Origin: Saccharothrix algeriensis | GTDB taxonomy: Bacteria > Actinomycetota > Actinomycetes > Mycobacteriales > Pseudonocardiaceae | Length of the DNA stretch: 64,000 nucleotides | Direction: 5' to 3' | NCBI RefSeq assembly: GCF_016907655.1 | Contig: NZ_JAFBCL010000001.1 | Span: 6,814,583 to 6,878,582 of the forward strand | Shown here: in pieces, positions 15,238 through 23,554 of the stretch | How positions within the stretch are numbered: the first letter of the stretch is position 1 | How the letters are laid out: every line of letters starts with the position of its first letter | Notes under the pieces: generated by a model | Database searches by the model: none | The model's input: only the letters and a program-made list of their open reading frames with translations | Told to the model about the DNA's origin: nothing | Translations under genes and position numbers: made by a program

Positions 15238-16779
15238 GTGGTCGCACCCCCCGTGGTTCCGGACCGGTCCGGAGCCGAGCACCCCCCTGCCCGCCGCCGT
15301 CGTGACGTGCGCGGCGCCCTGGCGCGGGTCGCGCTGGCCGGGGCCGGGGGCGCGCTGGTCTACCTCAGCTTCCCGCCGCGCTCGGCGTGGTGGCTCGCGC
15401 CCCTGGGCTTCGCCGTGCTCGGCGTGCTGCTGCACGGGCGGCGGGCGCGGGCGGGCTTCGGGCTGGGCGTGGCGTGGGGCCTGGGGTTCATGGCGCCGCT
15501 GCTGCGCTGGACCGGCGAGTTCGTCGGGCTGATCGCCTGGCTGCCGCTGGCGCTGCTGTGCGCGGTGCTGATCGGGCTGGGCACGGCGCTGATGGCGCGG
15601 GTGTCGACGCTGCCGGGCGCGCCGCTGTGGATGGCCGCGCTGTGGGTGGCCGACGAGTGGCTGCGCGGGCTGTTCCCCTTCGGCGGGTTCCCGTGGGGCC
15701 GCATCGCCTTCGGCCAGCCCGAGGGCTGGTACCTGCCGCTGGCCTCGGTCGGCGGCGCGCCGCTGGTGGGCTTCGCCGTGGCGCTGACCGGTTTCGCCCT
15801 GGCGCGGCTGGGCCGCCGGTGGCGGGTGGCCCTGCCGCTGGCGCTGGCGCCGCTGGTGGCGGGCCTGGCGGTGGCGCCGCTGGTGGGCGTGGCGCCCGAC
15901 CGCGGCACGGTGGTGGTGGCCGCGATCCAGGGCAACGTGCCGCGCGCCGGGTTGGACTTCAACGCCCAGCGCCGCGCCGTGCTGGACAACCACGTGCAGC
16001 GGACCCTGCAGCTGGCCGAGGACGTGGCCGCGGGCCGGGAGCGGCAGCCCGACCTGGTGATCTGGCCGGAGAACTCCTCCGACATCGACCCGTTCCGCAA
16101 CGCCGACGCCGCCGCGCTGCTGGACCGGGCCGCCGCGGCGATCCGCGCGCCCATCGCGGTCGGCGCGGTGGTGGTGGACCGGGCCGACGGGCTGCCGCGC
16201 AACACGGTGGTGCTGTGGGAGCCGGGCCGGGGCGCCACCGACACCTACACCAAGCGGCAGCTGCAGCCCTTCGGCGAGACGATGCCCTACCGGTCGTTCT
16301 TCCGGGTCTTCAGCAAGGCCGTGGACCGGGCCGGGCAGTTCCAGCCGGGCTCGGACCCGGAGGGGTTCGCGATGGGCGCGGCGAAGGTCGCCCTGGACAC
16401 CTGCTACGAGGTGGCGTTCGACGGCGTGGTGCGCGACTCGGTCACGGCCGGGGCCGACCTCATCGCCGTGCCCACCAACAACGCCACGTTCGGCTACACC
16501 GAGATGACCTACCAGCAGCTGGCGATGTCGCGGGTGCGGGCGGTGGAGCACGGCAAGGCCGTGGTGGTCGCGGCCACCAGCGGGGTCAGCGCGATCGTGC
16601 AGCCCGACGGCTCGGTCACCCGGCGCAGCGGCCTGTTCACCCCCGACGCGCTGGTCGCGGAGCTGCCGCTGCGGGGGGAGGCTACGCTGGCCACCCGGCT
16701 CGGCGCTTGGCCCGAGTGGGTGATGACCGCGTTGGGCCTGGTGGCCGCGGCGGTCGGCTGGACACTGACACGACGATGA
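15238..16779 (+). CDS. lnt: Apolipoprotein N-acyltransferase
   Basis: The 513-aa protein has about 6-7 membrane segments in residues 20-220, then a nitrilase-like domain and a final membrane helix. The catalytic triad is visible as Glu278 (W-P-E-N-S-S), Lys339 (Y-T-K-R-Q-L-Q-P-F-G-E) and Cys389 (D-T-C-Y-E). It adds the third acyl chain to the N-terminal cysteine of lipoproteins in the membrane. The gene starts at GTG 15238 and is followed after 43 bp by ppm1. In mycobacteria Lnt and Ppm1 work together and may be fused; here they are separate genes. Confidence 0.95.
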   Translation: MVAPPVVPDRSGAEHPPARRRRDVRGALARVALAGAGGALVYLSFPPRSAWWLAPLGFAVLGVLLHGRRARAGFGLGVAWGLGFMAPLLRWTGEFVGLIAWLPLALLCAVLIGLGTALMARVSTLPGAPLWMAALWVADEWLRGLFPFGGFPWGRIAFGQPEGWYLPLASVGGAPLVGFAVALTGFALARLGRRWRVALPLALAPLVAGLAVAPLVGVAPDRGTVVVAAIQGNVPRAGLDFNAQRRAVLDNHVQRTLQLAEDVAAGRERQPDLVIWPENSSDIDPFRNADAAALLDRAAAAIRAPIAVGAVVVDRADGLPRNTVVLWEPGRGATDTYTKRQLQPFGETMPYRSFFRVFSKAVDRAGQFQPGSDPEGFAMGAAKVALDTCYEVAFDGVVRDSVTAGADLIAVPTNNATFGYTEMTYQQLAMSRVRAVEHGKAVVVAATSGVSAIVQPDGSVTRRSGLFTPDALVAELPLRGEATLATRLGAWPEWVMTALGLVAAAVGWTLTRR

Positions 16780-16822
16780 TCGCGTCCGATCCCCGCTGCG
16801 GGGTTCGGCGAGGAGGAAACGG

Positions 16823-17614
16823 ATGGCGGACCAGCAGGCGAAGCCTGACCGCGAGCTCGGGCCGGTGCTGGTGGTGATCCCGACCTACAACGAGCGGGAC
16901 AACATCGGGAAGATCGTGAAGCGGCTGCACGCGGCCCTGCCGAAGGTGCACGCGCTCGTGGTCGACGACGGCAGCCCGGACGGGACGGGACAGCTGGCCG
17001 ACGAGATGGCCGCCGCGGACGAGCGGGTGCACGTGCTGCACCGCACCGAGAAGGCCGGGTTGGGCGCGGCGTACATCGCGGGTTTCGGCTGGGGCCTGGA
17101 GCGCGGCTACGGGGTGCTGGTCGAGATGGACGCGGACGGCTCCCACGCGCCGGAGGACCTGCCGCGGATGCTCGACGCGCTGCGCGCCGCGGACCTGGTG
17201 ATCGGGTCGCGGTACGTGCCGGGCGGCAGCGTGGTGAACTGGCCGAAGAAGCGGGAGTTCTTCTCGCGCGGCGCGAACCTGTACTCGCGGCTGGCGCTGG
17301 GCGCGAAGGTCAAGGACATCACGGCGGGCTTCCGCGCCTACCGGGCCGACGTGCTGCGCCACCTGAAGCTGCACAACGTGGCCTCGGCGGGCTACTGCTT
17401 CCAGATCGACCTGGCGTGGCGGACGATCGAGCTGGGCTACCGGGTGGTGGAGGTGCCGATCACGTTCACCGAGCGCGAGATCGGCGTGTCGAAGATGACC
17501 GGCGACGTGGTGCGGGAGGCGCTGGTGCGGGTCACCAAGTGGGGCCTGCGCCGCCGCTACACGCAGCTGCGCGAGGTGTTCGCGCCCAAGGCGGGCGCCG
17601 GGGCGCGCCGCTAG
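16823..17614 (+). CDS. ppm1: Polyprenol monophosphomannose synthase
   Basis: The 263-aa GT2 glycosyltransferase has V-V-I-P-T-Y-N-E-R-D-N-I at residues 17-28, V-V-D-D-G-S-P-D-G-T-G, the D-A-D-G-S-H metal site, and K-D-I-T-A-G-F-R-A-Y with Q-I-D-L-A-W later, all typical of Dpm1/Ppm1. It transfers mannose from GDP-mannose to polyprenyl phosphate, which feeds lipomannan synthesis and protein O-mannosylation outside the cell. GAGGAGGAAACGG gives a strong ribosome site before the ATG. The gene ends at a large bidirectional palindrome. Confidence 0.95.
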   Translation: MADQQAKPDRELGPVLVVIPTYNERDNIGKIVKRLHAALPKVHALVVDDGSPDGTGQLADEMAAADERVHVLHRTEKAGLGAAYIAGFGWGLERGYGVLVEMDADGSHAPEDLPRMLDALRAADLVIGSRYVPGGSVVNWPKKREFFSRGANLYSRLALGAKVKDITAGFRAYRADVLRHLKLHNVASAGYCFQIDLAWRTIELGYRVVEVPITFTEREIGVSKMTGDVVREALVRVTKWGLRRRYTQLREVFAPKAGAGARR

Positions 17615-17625
17615 GGCAGCGGGCG

Positions 17626-17679
17626 CCACGTGTGTGAAGGGGCCCGCCGGTCGACCGGCGGGCCCCTTCACACACGTGG
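17626..17679. terminator. 54-bp perfect palindrome, bidirectional terminator
   Basis: The arms 17626-17652 and 17653-17679 are exact reverse complements with no unpaired loop base (centre GTCGAC). It lies between convergent ppm1 and rbpA, 11 bp and 7 bp from their stops. It should terminate transcription from both sides. The length and perfection are unusual. Confidence 0.88.
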
Positions 17680-17686
17680 GGGGAGG

Positions 17687-18031
17687 TCAGGCGGTGCGGG
17701 TGCGCCGGCCCTTCAGCTCCTCGAGCCGCTCGTCGAGCAGCTCTTCCAGTTCCGGGATGGTGCGCCGCTCCAGGAGCATGTCCCAGTGCGTGCGCGGCGG
17801 CTTGACCTTCTTCGCCTCCGGCTCGGCGCCGTCGATGATCTTGGATTCCTGCCCGTGGAGGCGGCACTCCCAGGTGTGGGGGATCTCGGCGTCGTCGGAG
17901 AAGGGGACCTCGAAGTCGTGGCCCTTGGGGCAGGCGTACCGCACCGACCGGCGCGGGGCGAGGTCGTGATTGCGGTCGGTCTCGTAGCTGACTGCTCCGA
18001 GCCGGCTACCCCGTAGAACGCGGTCGGCCAT
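17687..18031 (-). CDS. rbpA: RNA polymerase-binding protein RbpA
   Basis: The 114-aa protein matches RbpA throughout: M-A-D-R-V-L-R-G-S-R-L-G opening, the core Y-A-C-P-K-G-H with W-E-C-R-L-H-G zinc-ribbon-like fold, and the basic linker and sigma-interaction helix K-P-P-R-T-H-W-D-M-L-L-E-R-R-T-I-P-E-L-E-E-L-L. RbpA binds core polymerase and group I/II sigma factors and stabilises the open complex; it is specific to actinobacteria. An upstream sigma-R-like promoter fits the oxidative-stress control known in Streptomyces. Confidence 0.97.
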   Translation of the reverse strand: MADRVLRGSRLGAVSYETDRNHDLAPRRSVRYACPKGHDFEVPFSDDAEIPHTWECRLHGQESKIIDGAEPEAKKVKPPRTHWDMLLERRTIPELEELLDERLEELKGRRTRTA

Positions 18032-18089
18032 GGCGGTGTCCTTTCGCTCGGCTCAGGGCCGGGGCCCAGGCGTGGTGCTCACCGAGTGC

Positions 18090-18116
18090 AACGACCGGAT
18101 TGCTCCGTTCGTTCCC
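18090..18116 (-). promoter_or_regulatory. Sigma-R-type promoter of rbpA
   Basis: On the minus strand GGGAAC is followed after exactly 18 bp by GTT, close to the sigma-R consensus GGAAT-N18-GTT. The GTT is 59 bp upstream of the rbpA start. In S. coelicolor rbpA is a known sigma-R target. The rest of the 18117-18477 gap holds nothing I can support. Confidence 0.6.
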
Positions 18117-18477
18117 GGTATGGCGGTCATGGTCGCCCACAGTGACGTCGTTCACCCGTCAACGAAGGCTTCCTCCTAAGGGATGCAATCGCGGCGGGAT
18201 CGTGACGCGTTATCAAGCTGTCGGGCCGGCTCATCACACGGATGGAGCAGCACCGGCAGATGGTGTGCGGCTGCGACAGCTTAGACCGAACACGCAGGGC
18301 GACGTTAGAGCGGGCTTAACGCAACAGTAGTGACGGCCGTCATGTTTGCGGTTACTCCACGTGAGTTCGGTCGGGTTCGAGGGAGTCGCCACGCTGCGTG
18401 TCGCACCGACGCGGCTGCGTGGTGGCCAACCCCAGGGGTCACCCGTCCGGCCCACACCCAAACGTTGACCGCCGGAA

Positions 18478-18516
18478 TTTATTCCAGCAATGATTTCAGT
18501 GTGGACTTAAAAATCA
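18478..18516 (+). repeat. AT-rich dispersed repeat, copy B
   Basis: This 39-nt stretch is nearly identical to copy A at 2228-2267: TTTATTCCA, a short spacer, AATGATTTCAGTGT, then GGACTTAAAAATCA. Just before it, GGAAT-TT-ATTCC (18474-18485) forms a small palindrome. The Nudix gene stop codon (18507-18509) lies inside it, so the repeat supplies the last residues D-F. Confidence 0.7.
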
Positions 18517-18971
18517 AGAGCGGCGAGGCGGTCGAGGAGCACCCGCTGGGCCGTGACGAGCTTCCCGGCGGCCTCGGCGAGGGGGAACCAGGCGACCCGG
18601 TCGACCTCGGGGAAGCGGCGCAGGACGCCCGAGCCGCGGGGCCACTCCAGCTCGAAGGTGCCGGGCACGACGCGCTCGGGGTCCAGGTCGCCGCGCAGCG
18701 CCCAGGCGTGGACGGTCTTGCCGCCGGACTGGCGGACCTCGCCCAGCGGCGCCAGCTCGCCCTCGGGCACGGGCAGGCCCAGCTCCTCGGCGAACTCCCG
18801 GCGCGCGGCGTCCTGCAGGGGTTCGTCGCCGTCGGGCTCGCCCTTGGGGATCGACCAGGCCCCCGCGTCCTTGCGCGCCCAGAACGGGCCGCCCATGTGC
18901 CCGATGAGCACTTCGAGCCCGTGGCCCCGGTCGCGGTGCAGCAGGATGCCCGCGCTGATCTTCCCCGTCAC
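18507..18971 (-). CDS. NUDIX hydrolase
   Basis: The 154-aa protein has an intact Nudix box: G-x5-E-x7-R-E-F-A-E-E-L-G-L beginning at G44, preceded by A-W-S-I-P-K. The N-terminus S-A-G-I-L-L-H-R is typical of the Ap4A/NTP-hydrolase-like group; the substrate cannot be read from sequence. Its C-terminus is encoded by the dispersed repeat, which suggests the 3' end was altered when the repeat arrived. A gap of 199 bp separates it from the tdk stop upstream. Confidence 0.88.
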   Translation of the reverse strand: MTGKISAGILLHRDRGHGLEVLIGHMGGPFWARKDAGAWSIPKGEPDGDEPLQDAARREFAEELGLPVPEGELAPLGEVRQSGGKTVHAWALRGDLDPERVVPGTFELEWPRGSGVLRRFPEVDRVAWFPLAEAAGKLVTAQRVLLDRLAALDF

Positions 18972-19170
18972 GGGGGACAGTGTGGCGGTGCGGGGCCCGG
19001 GGCGCGGCGGTGGGGTGGAACCCGGCGGGGCGGGCGCGGCGCGTCGTCACGGGCCGCCGCGCGGTCGGCCGGAGGGCCGGGGGCCGTGCGCTCGGGCAGG
19101 GGGCGCCGCGCCGGCTCCGGCCGTGGCGTCGGCGCGCTCGGGCCGGCACGGGAGGGCGGGGGCCGGCGCC

Positions 19171-19887
19171 TCAGGTGAGGCTGAGCTGGCGGCCCTGCGC
19201 GGCGGCGGGGCCGAGGTCGCCGGTGCGGTAGTGCTGCCGGCACAGCACCTGGTAGCGGACCTCGTCGGTGGTCGGGGCGGTGTCGGCGACCAGGACGGTG
19301 TCGCCGGCGCGCAGGACGTCGCCGTCGTGGACGCGGGCGTTGAACCGGCCGGGGTGGCCGCACCAGCACAGGACCTCGACCTGGATGGCGTTGAGCTCGT
19401 CGGCCAGTTCGAACAGCCGCCGGGAGCCGGGGAACAGGGTGCTGCGGAAGTCGGTGGCCAGGCCGAAGCAGTAGACGTCGAGCCGGGCGTCGTCGGCGAG
19501 TTCGGCGAGCTGGTCGACCTGGGCGGGGGAGAGGAACTGGGCCTCGTCGACGACGAGGTAGTCGACGCGGGCGCCGGCGGCCCAGCGGTGGCGCACCAGG
19601 TCGCGCACGTCCAGGTCCTCGTGGACCTCCAGGGCGTCGCGGGCCAGGCCCATGCGGCTGGAGATGGCGGGGGCGCCGGAGCGGTCGTGGCGCACCAGCA
19701 GCAGGCCGGCGCGGCCCTGGCGGGCCTGGTTGTGGTCGATCTGGAGGGCGAGGGTGGACTTGCCGCAGTCCATGGGGCCGAAGAAGAACCGGAGCCGGCC
19801 GGTGGGGGCGGCGCCCCGGTGCGCGCCGGCGGCGGGCACGGCGGACAGGGCGTCGGTCGGGTCGGTGCTGGGGTTCGTCGGCTCCAC
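19171..19887 (-). CDS. tdk: Thymidine kinase
   Basis: Starting at GTG 19887 the product is 238 aa. After a 25-residue variable N-terminus come the P-loop G-P-M-D-C-G-K-S-T-L-A-L, the V-D-E-A-Q-F-L catalytic region, F-G-L-A-T-D-F-R, and paired zinc-binding cysteines (C-W-C-G and a later C-R-Q-H). These define type II thymidine kinase, which phosphorylates thymidine for dTMP salvage. Longer in-frame extensions reach far upstream but cross the AT-rich repeat and lack coding character. Confidence 0.93.
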   Translation of the reverse strand: MEPTNPSTDPTDALSAVPAAGAHRGAAPTGRLRFFFGPMDCGKSTLALQIDHNQARQGRAGLLLVRHDRSGAPAISSRMGLARDALEVHEDLDVRDLVRHRWAAGARVDYLVVDEAQFLSPAQVDQLAELADDARLDVYCFGLATDFRSTLFPGSRRLFELADELNAIQVEVLCWCGHPGRFNARVHDGDVLRAGDTVLVADTAPTTDEVRYQVLCRQHYRTGDLGPAAAQGRQLSLT

Positions 19888-19941
19888 GGCGGGCCACCTT
19901 AGTGCGTGGTCGGCGGGGTGGCGGCGGTCCCGTCCGCGGCA

Positions 19942-19988
19942 GGAATATTCCTTTCTTTGATCAGTAATTTCAGTGCAGACCAAAAAGC
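19942..19988 (+). repeat. AT-rich dispersed repeat, diverged copy C
   Basis: The sequence has GGAATATTCC (perfect 10-bp palindrome), a 16-nt AT-rich spacer, then AATTTCAGTGCAGACCAAAA. The order ATTCC, TTTCAGTG, GAC, A-run matches copies A and B, with a longer spacer. It lies 55 bp upstream of tdk. Copies B and C bracket the Nudix-tdk pair in the same orientation. Confidence 0.5.
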
Positions 19989-20067
19989 GCTCCACCCTCT
20001 GAAGCGCCACCTGGGAGACGAGCACGGGAAGAACGCCAGGATCACGAAGCAGTGTCTTCGTGGACGA

Positions 20068-20090
20068 GATATACCGCTTCGCGATATAAC
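20068..20090. promoter_or_regulatory. PadR promoter and probable operator
   Basis: GATATA-CCGC-TT-CGCG-ATATAAC is an imperfect dyad. Its right end TATAAC (20085-20090) is a good -10 element placed 7 bp before GTG 20098. Transcription would begin at or near the start codon and the dyad would overlap the promoter, as expected for self-repression by a PadR protein. Confidence 0.5.
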
Positions 20091-20097
20091 CTGCGGT

Positions 20098-20421
20098 GTG
20101 AAGGGTATGTCGGAGCAGGCGTTCCTGGTGCTGACGGCGTTGGCGGAGGAGCCGTTGCACGGGTACGCCATCGTGCGGTCGGTGCAGGCCCTGTCGGAGG
20201 GGCGGGTGGTGTTGCGGGTGGGCACGCTGTACGGGGTGCTGGACCGGTTGGTCGCCGAGGGCTTGGCGCGGCGGGACCGCGAGGAGGTGCACCAGGGGCG
20301 GTTGCGCCGGTACTACCGGCTCACCGACGCCGGGGTGCGGGCGTTGTCGGCGGAGGTGGCGCGGTTGTCGGCGAACGTGCGGGTGGCGTCGTCGGTGTTG
20401 CGGGCGAGGGAGGCGCGGTGA
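20098..20421 (+). CDS. PadR family transcriptional repressor
   Basis: The 107-aa protein has the PadR winged helix: L-V-L-T-A-L-A-E-E-P-L-H-G-Y-A-I-V-R near the N-terminus, then L-R-V-G-T-L-Y-G-V-L-D-R-L-V-A-E-G-L and R-Y-Y-R-L-T-D-A-G. GTG 20098 is preferred for its closeness to a -10 box; ATG 20107 is possible. Its TGA overlaps the GTG of the next gene, a common arrangement in which the PadR protein controls a downstream membrane protein. Leucine is often TTG, unlike the CTG-rich neighbours. Confidence 0.87.
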   Translation: MKGMSEQAFLVLTALAEEPLHGYAIVRSVQALSEGRVVLRVGTLYGVLDRLVAEGLARRDREEVHQGRLRRYYRLTDAGVRALSAEVARLSANVRVASSVLRAREAR

Positions 20422-21200
20422 GGGCGGACGGGACCGGTCGGGACGAGGCGGGGCGGGACGCCGGGCCGGAGGTCGAGGGGGCCGGGTCGGGGTCGAACCT
20501 GGAGCGCCGGTACCGGGCGCTGCTGCGGCTGCTGCCGGCGTGGTACCGGGCGGAGCGGGAGGAGGAGATGGTGGGGATCTTCCTCGCGGGCCGGTCGGGC
20601 GGGTTGGACGGCGAGTACGGCTGGCCGGGGTGGGGCGAGGCGTGGGCGACCTCGGCGTTGGCGGTGCGGGTGCGGCTGCGGGCCGGTGGCCGGGCCGGCG
20701 AGGTGACGCGGGTGCTGGCGCTGGCGGGGTTGGTGGGCCACGTGGTGCTGGCCGCGCAGGGCGCCGCGGCGGCGGTGCGGTTCGGCGGCGCGTGGGCGGT
20801 GTGGTTCGACGCGTTGGTGGTGGCGGCGTTCGCGGGGCTGCTGACGGGGCGCCGGGTGGTGGCGCGGGCCGCGATGGGGGTGGCGGCGCTGGTGGGGGTG
20901 GCGGCCGTGGTGTCGGCGGTGGCGCAGGGGCCGGGGTGGTGGGTGCTGGCGGCGCAGGCGCCGTTGTGGGTGACGGCGGTGGCGGTGTTGGCGGGGTTCC
21001 ACCGGGAGGCTCCGCAGCCGCCGCGGGTGCGGTGGGTGGTGGCCGCGGTGGTGGGCGCCGCGGTGGGCGCGGTGTGGGCGTTGTCGGCGCCGTTGTCGGT
21101 GGTGGCGTTCGGTGGGGCGTGGGTGGTGACCGCGGTCGTGGTGGTGGCGGCGCGGCCGTGGGTCGGGGGTGGCGCGGGGGCCGGTGCCCGGCTGCGGTGA
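20418..21200 (+). CDS. Membrane protein paired with PadR regulator
   Basis: The 260-aa product has a soluble N-terminal 85 residues with the motif R-Y-R-A-L-L-R-L-L-P-A-W-Y-R-A-E-R-E-E-E-M, seen in many PadR-linked membrane proteins of actinobacteria. Five or so hydrophobic segments rich in Val and Ala follow. No catalytic motif is seen. It is translationally coupled to PadR. The function is unknown; stress or antibiotic response is a guess from the family context. Confidence 0.75.
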   Translation: MRADGTGRDEAGRDAGPEVEGAGSGSNLERRYRALLRLLPAWYRAEREEEMVGIFLAGRSGGLDGEYGWPGWGEAWATSALAVRVRLRAGGRAGEVTRVLALAGLVGHVVLAAQGAAAAVRFGGAWAVWFDALVVAAFAGLLTGRRVVARAAMGVAALVGVAAVVSAVAQGPGWWVLAAQAPLWVTAVAVLAGFHREAPQPPRVRWVVAAVVGAAVGAVWALSAPLSVVAFGGAWVVTAVVVVAARPWVGGGAGAGARLR

Positions 21201-21207
21201 GGGGTCG

Positions 21208-21234
21208 GGGGGCCGCCGCGGTCGGGCGGCCCCC
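21208..21234. terminator. Hairpin between PadR operon and MFS gene
   Basis: A 10-bp stem (GGGGGCCGCC with GGCGGCCCCC) lies 7 bp after the membrane-protein stop and 17 bp before the convergent MFS stop. It can serve both transcripts. Confidence 0.65.
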
Positions 21235-21251
21235 GTCGGGCGCGGGTGGGG

Positions 21252-22649
21252 TCAGACCTTGGCGGGCAGCGGGTTGCCGGCCGCGGCGATGGCCTTGCGG
21301 ACCGGCACGAAGATCATCAGCACGAACCCGACGACGAAGAACACCACCAGCGAGATGATCGCCAGCCGGAACGAGCCGGTGGCCTGGCCGACGCCGGCGA
21401 ACACCAGCGGCCCCAGCCACGAGGTGGAGCGCTCGCCGACCTCGTAGAGGGAGAAGTACTGCGCTTCGCGGCCGGGCGGGATCATCTGGGAGAACAGCGA
21501 GCGGGACAGGGCGTTGGTGCCGCCCAGGACGATGCCGATGCCCACGGCGAGGCCGTAGAACTGCAGCTGCTGCCCGGCCTGGACGAAGAACGCCGCGCCG
21601 ATGACGAAGATCCACACGATCAGGCTGACCATGATGGTGCGCTTGGCGCCCCAGTGCCGGGCCAGCCACCCGTGCAGCACCGCGCCGGCGAAGGCGACGA
21701 ACTGCACGATGAGGATGGTGGCGATCAGGACGGTCTCGTCCAGGCCCAGCTCGTCGCGGCCGTACTGGGCGGAGACGTTGGCGACGGTGGCGATGCCGTC
21801 GGTGTAGATGAGGTAGGTGCCCAGGAACGCCAGGGTGAGCGGGAAGGTGCGGGCCTGCCTCATGGTCCGGCGCAGCTCGCGGAACCCGGCGGACAGGACC
21901 GAGGCGCCGGACTCGCCGTCGCGGGGCTGCGGGTCGCGCTTGAGGCGGGCCAGGGGGATGAGGGTGAACCCGGCCCACCACAGGCCGGACAGGACGAACC
22001 CGACCCGCACGGCCGCGCCTTCGCTCAGGCCGAGGGCGTCGTGGCCGATGAACAGGCCCAGCTGCACGGCCAGGGCCAGGCCGCCGCCGAGGTAGCCGAA
22101 GGCCCAGCCGCGGGAGGACACCGCGTCGCGCTCGTCGGGGGTGGCGATCTCGGGCAGGAACGCGTAGTAGACCACGACCGAGGCGCCGTAGCAGATGTTG
22201 CCGAGGATGAACACCGCGACGCCCAGCTGCCAGTCCGAGCCGCCGACGAAGGCCAGCGCGACGGTGGCGGCGGCGCCGGTGAAGGCCAGGCCGCCGAGCA
22301 TCCGCCGCTTGTTGCGGGTGCGGTCGGCGATGGCGCCCATGACCGGCAGCACGACGACCTGCACGACGGTGGCGATCGACAGCAGGTAGCCCCACAGGGA
22401 CCCGGCGGGGAAGTAGGCGCCCAGCAGGGAGATGTCGCACTGCTGCAGGGAGCCGGTGGCGCAGGCGTCGGGTCCGTTGCGGGCGACGTCCTCGCGGGCG
22501 GCTTCCTTGGCCACCGCGGTGAGGTAGCCGGAGAGGAACACCGTGACCACGGAGGTGGGGAACACCTGGTTCGCCCAGTCGTACCAGGTCCATCCGCGTT
22601 GTTCCCGCTTGCGGTCGATCGCGGGTGCTGGGCTGTCGGCCACGCTCAT
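21252..22649 (-). CDS. MFS transporter of the UMF1 (Atg22-like) family
   Basis: The 465-aa protein opens with W-T-W-Y-D-W-A-N-Q-V-F-P-T-S, the signature of UMF1 transporters. It has about 12 membrane segments, with the MFS loop motif G-A-I-A-D-R-T-R-N-K-R-R-M after the second. Members are related to the yeast vacuolar effluxer Atg22 and probably export small molecules; the substrate is unknown. An acidic-basic soluble loop (L-K-R-D-P-Q-P-R-D-G-E) divides the halves. Confidence 0.88.
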   Translation of the reverse strand: MSVADSPAPAIDRKREQRGWTWYDWANQVFPTSVVTVFLSGYLTAVAKEAAREDVARNGPDACATGSLQQCDISLLGAYFPAGSLWGYLLSIATVVQVVVLPVMGAIADRTRNKRRMLGGLAFTGAAATVALAFVGGSDWQLGVAVFILGNICYGASVVVYYAFLPEIATPDERDAVSSRGWAFGYLGGGLALAVQLGLFIGHDALGLSEGAAVRVGFVLSGLWWAGFTLIPLARLKRDPQPRDGESGASVLSAGFRELRRTMRQARTFPLTLAFLGTYLIYTDGIATVANVSAQYGRDELGLDETVLIATILIVQFVAFAGAVLHGWLARHWGAKRTIMVSLIVWIFVIGAAFFVQAGQQLQFYGLAVGIGIVLGGTNALSRSLFSQMIPPGREAQYFSLYEVGERSTSWLGPLVFAGVGQATGSFRLAIISLVVFFVVGFVLMIFVPVRKAIAAAGNPLPAKV

Positions 22650-22709
22650 GGGGGCGGACTGTACTTCCCGCCGGCGCGCCGGTGGCGATCACCGCCGAGC
22701 TGTCGCCGT

Positions 22710-23486
22710 TCAGCCACCCGCCCATGACCCGCGCGACCGCAGGACGTCACGCAGCAGGTCGGGTCGGTCGGTGACCAGTCCGTCGACGCCCAGGTCCAGC
22801 AGGGCCCGCATCCGCGCCGGGTCGTCGACGGTCCACACGTGCACCTCCAGGCCGCGCCGGTGGGCGGCGCGCACGAACCGCCGGTCGACCACCACCAGGC
22901 GGCCCCGGGTGGCGGGCACCTGGGCGATGCTGCCGGCGACCGGCAGGCCCGGCAGCATCGCCCGGCCGGCCGCCCACAGCGCGCCGGCGGAGCGGGGTCC
23001 CATCGAGGTGATCAGCCGCGGGCCGCCCAGCGCGCGCAGCCGGGCCAGGCGCCGGTCGGAGAACGAGGCCAGGCACACCCGGTGCAGGGCGTCGGCGCGG
23101 CGCAGCAGCTCGATGACGGGCCCGACCGCGCCGTCGGCCTTGACGTCGACGTTGACCAGCGCGTCGGGCAGCTCCTCCAGCAGGTCCTGCAGCCGGGCGA
23201 CGGGTTCGCGGCCCCCGACCTTGGCGCGGCGGACCGCCGACCAGGGCTGGGCGGCGACGGGGCCGACGCCGTCGGTGGTGCGGTCGAGGGTGTCGTCGTG
23301 GTGGACCACCACCACGCCGTCGGAGGTGGCGTGCACGTCGGTCTCCAGGTACCGGAAGCCCTCCCGCGCGGCGCGGCGGAACGCGGCCAGCGAGTTCTCC
23401 ATGCCCGCCAGGTCGTCGAGGTGCCAGCCCCGGTGGGCGTAGGCCCTGGGGTGCGGGCCGGACAGGTAGGGGTGCTTCGCGGTCAC
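22710..23486 (-). CDS. Glycerophosphodiester phosphodiesterase
   Basis: The 258-aa protein has the GDPD barrel: A-H-R-G-W at 17-21, E-N-S-L-A-A-F, L-E-T-D-V-H-A-T-S-D-G-V-V-V-V-H-H-D, with the metal-binding Glu, Asp and His in place, and V-W-T-V-D-D near the end. There is no signal peptide, so it is likely cytoplasmic and cleaves glycerophosphodiesters to glycerol-3-phosphate and an alcohol. I chose GTG 23486 since it precedes the conserved H-P-Y-L-S-G-P-H-P-R-A-Y segment. Confidence 0.9.
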   Translation of the reverse strand: MTAKHPYLSGPHPRAYAHRGWHLDDLAGMENSLAAFRRAAREGFRYLETDVHATSDGVVVVHHDDTLDRTTDGVGPVAAQPWSAVRRAKVGGREPVARLQDLLEELPDALVNVDVKADGAVGPVIELLRRADALHRVCLASFSDRRLARLRALGGPRLITSMGPRSAGALWAAGRAMLPGLPVAGSIAQVPATRGRLVVVDRRFVRAAHRRGLEVHVWTVDDPARMRALLDLGVDGLVTDRPDLLRDVLRSRGSWAGG

Positions 23487-23554
23487 GGTGTGGAGTCTGC
23501 CCTGGCGGCGTGGCGCGGCGGTGACCGGTGGGTAGCGGGATACCGTCGCGCGCC

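Noticed and set aside
18360..18390. GGTTCGA word resembling a tRNA T-loop
   Set aside because: Flanking bases do not pair as a T-stem, and no acceptor or anticodon stems can be drawn.
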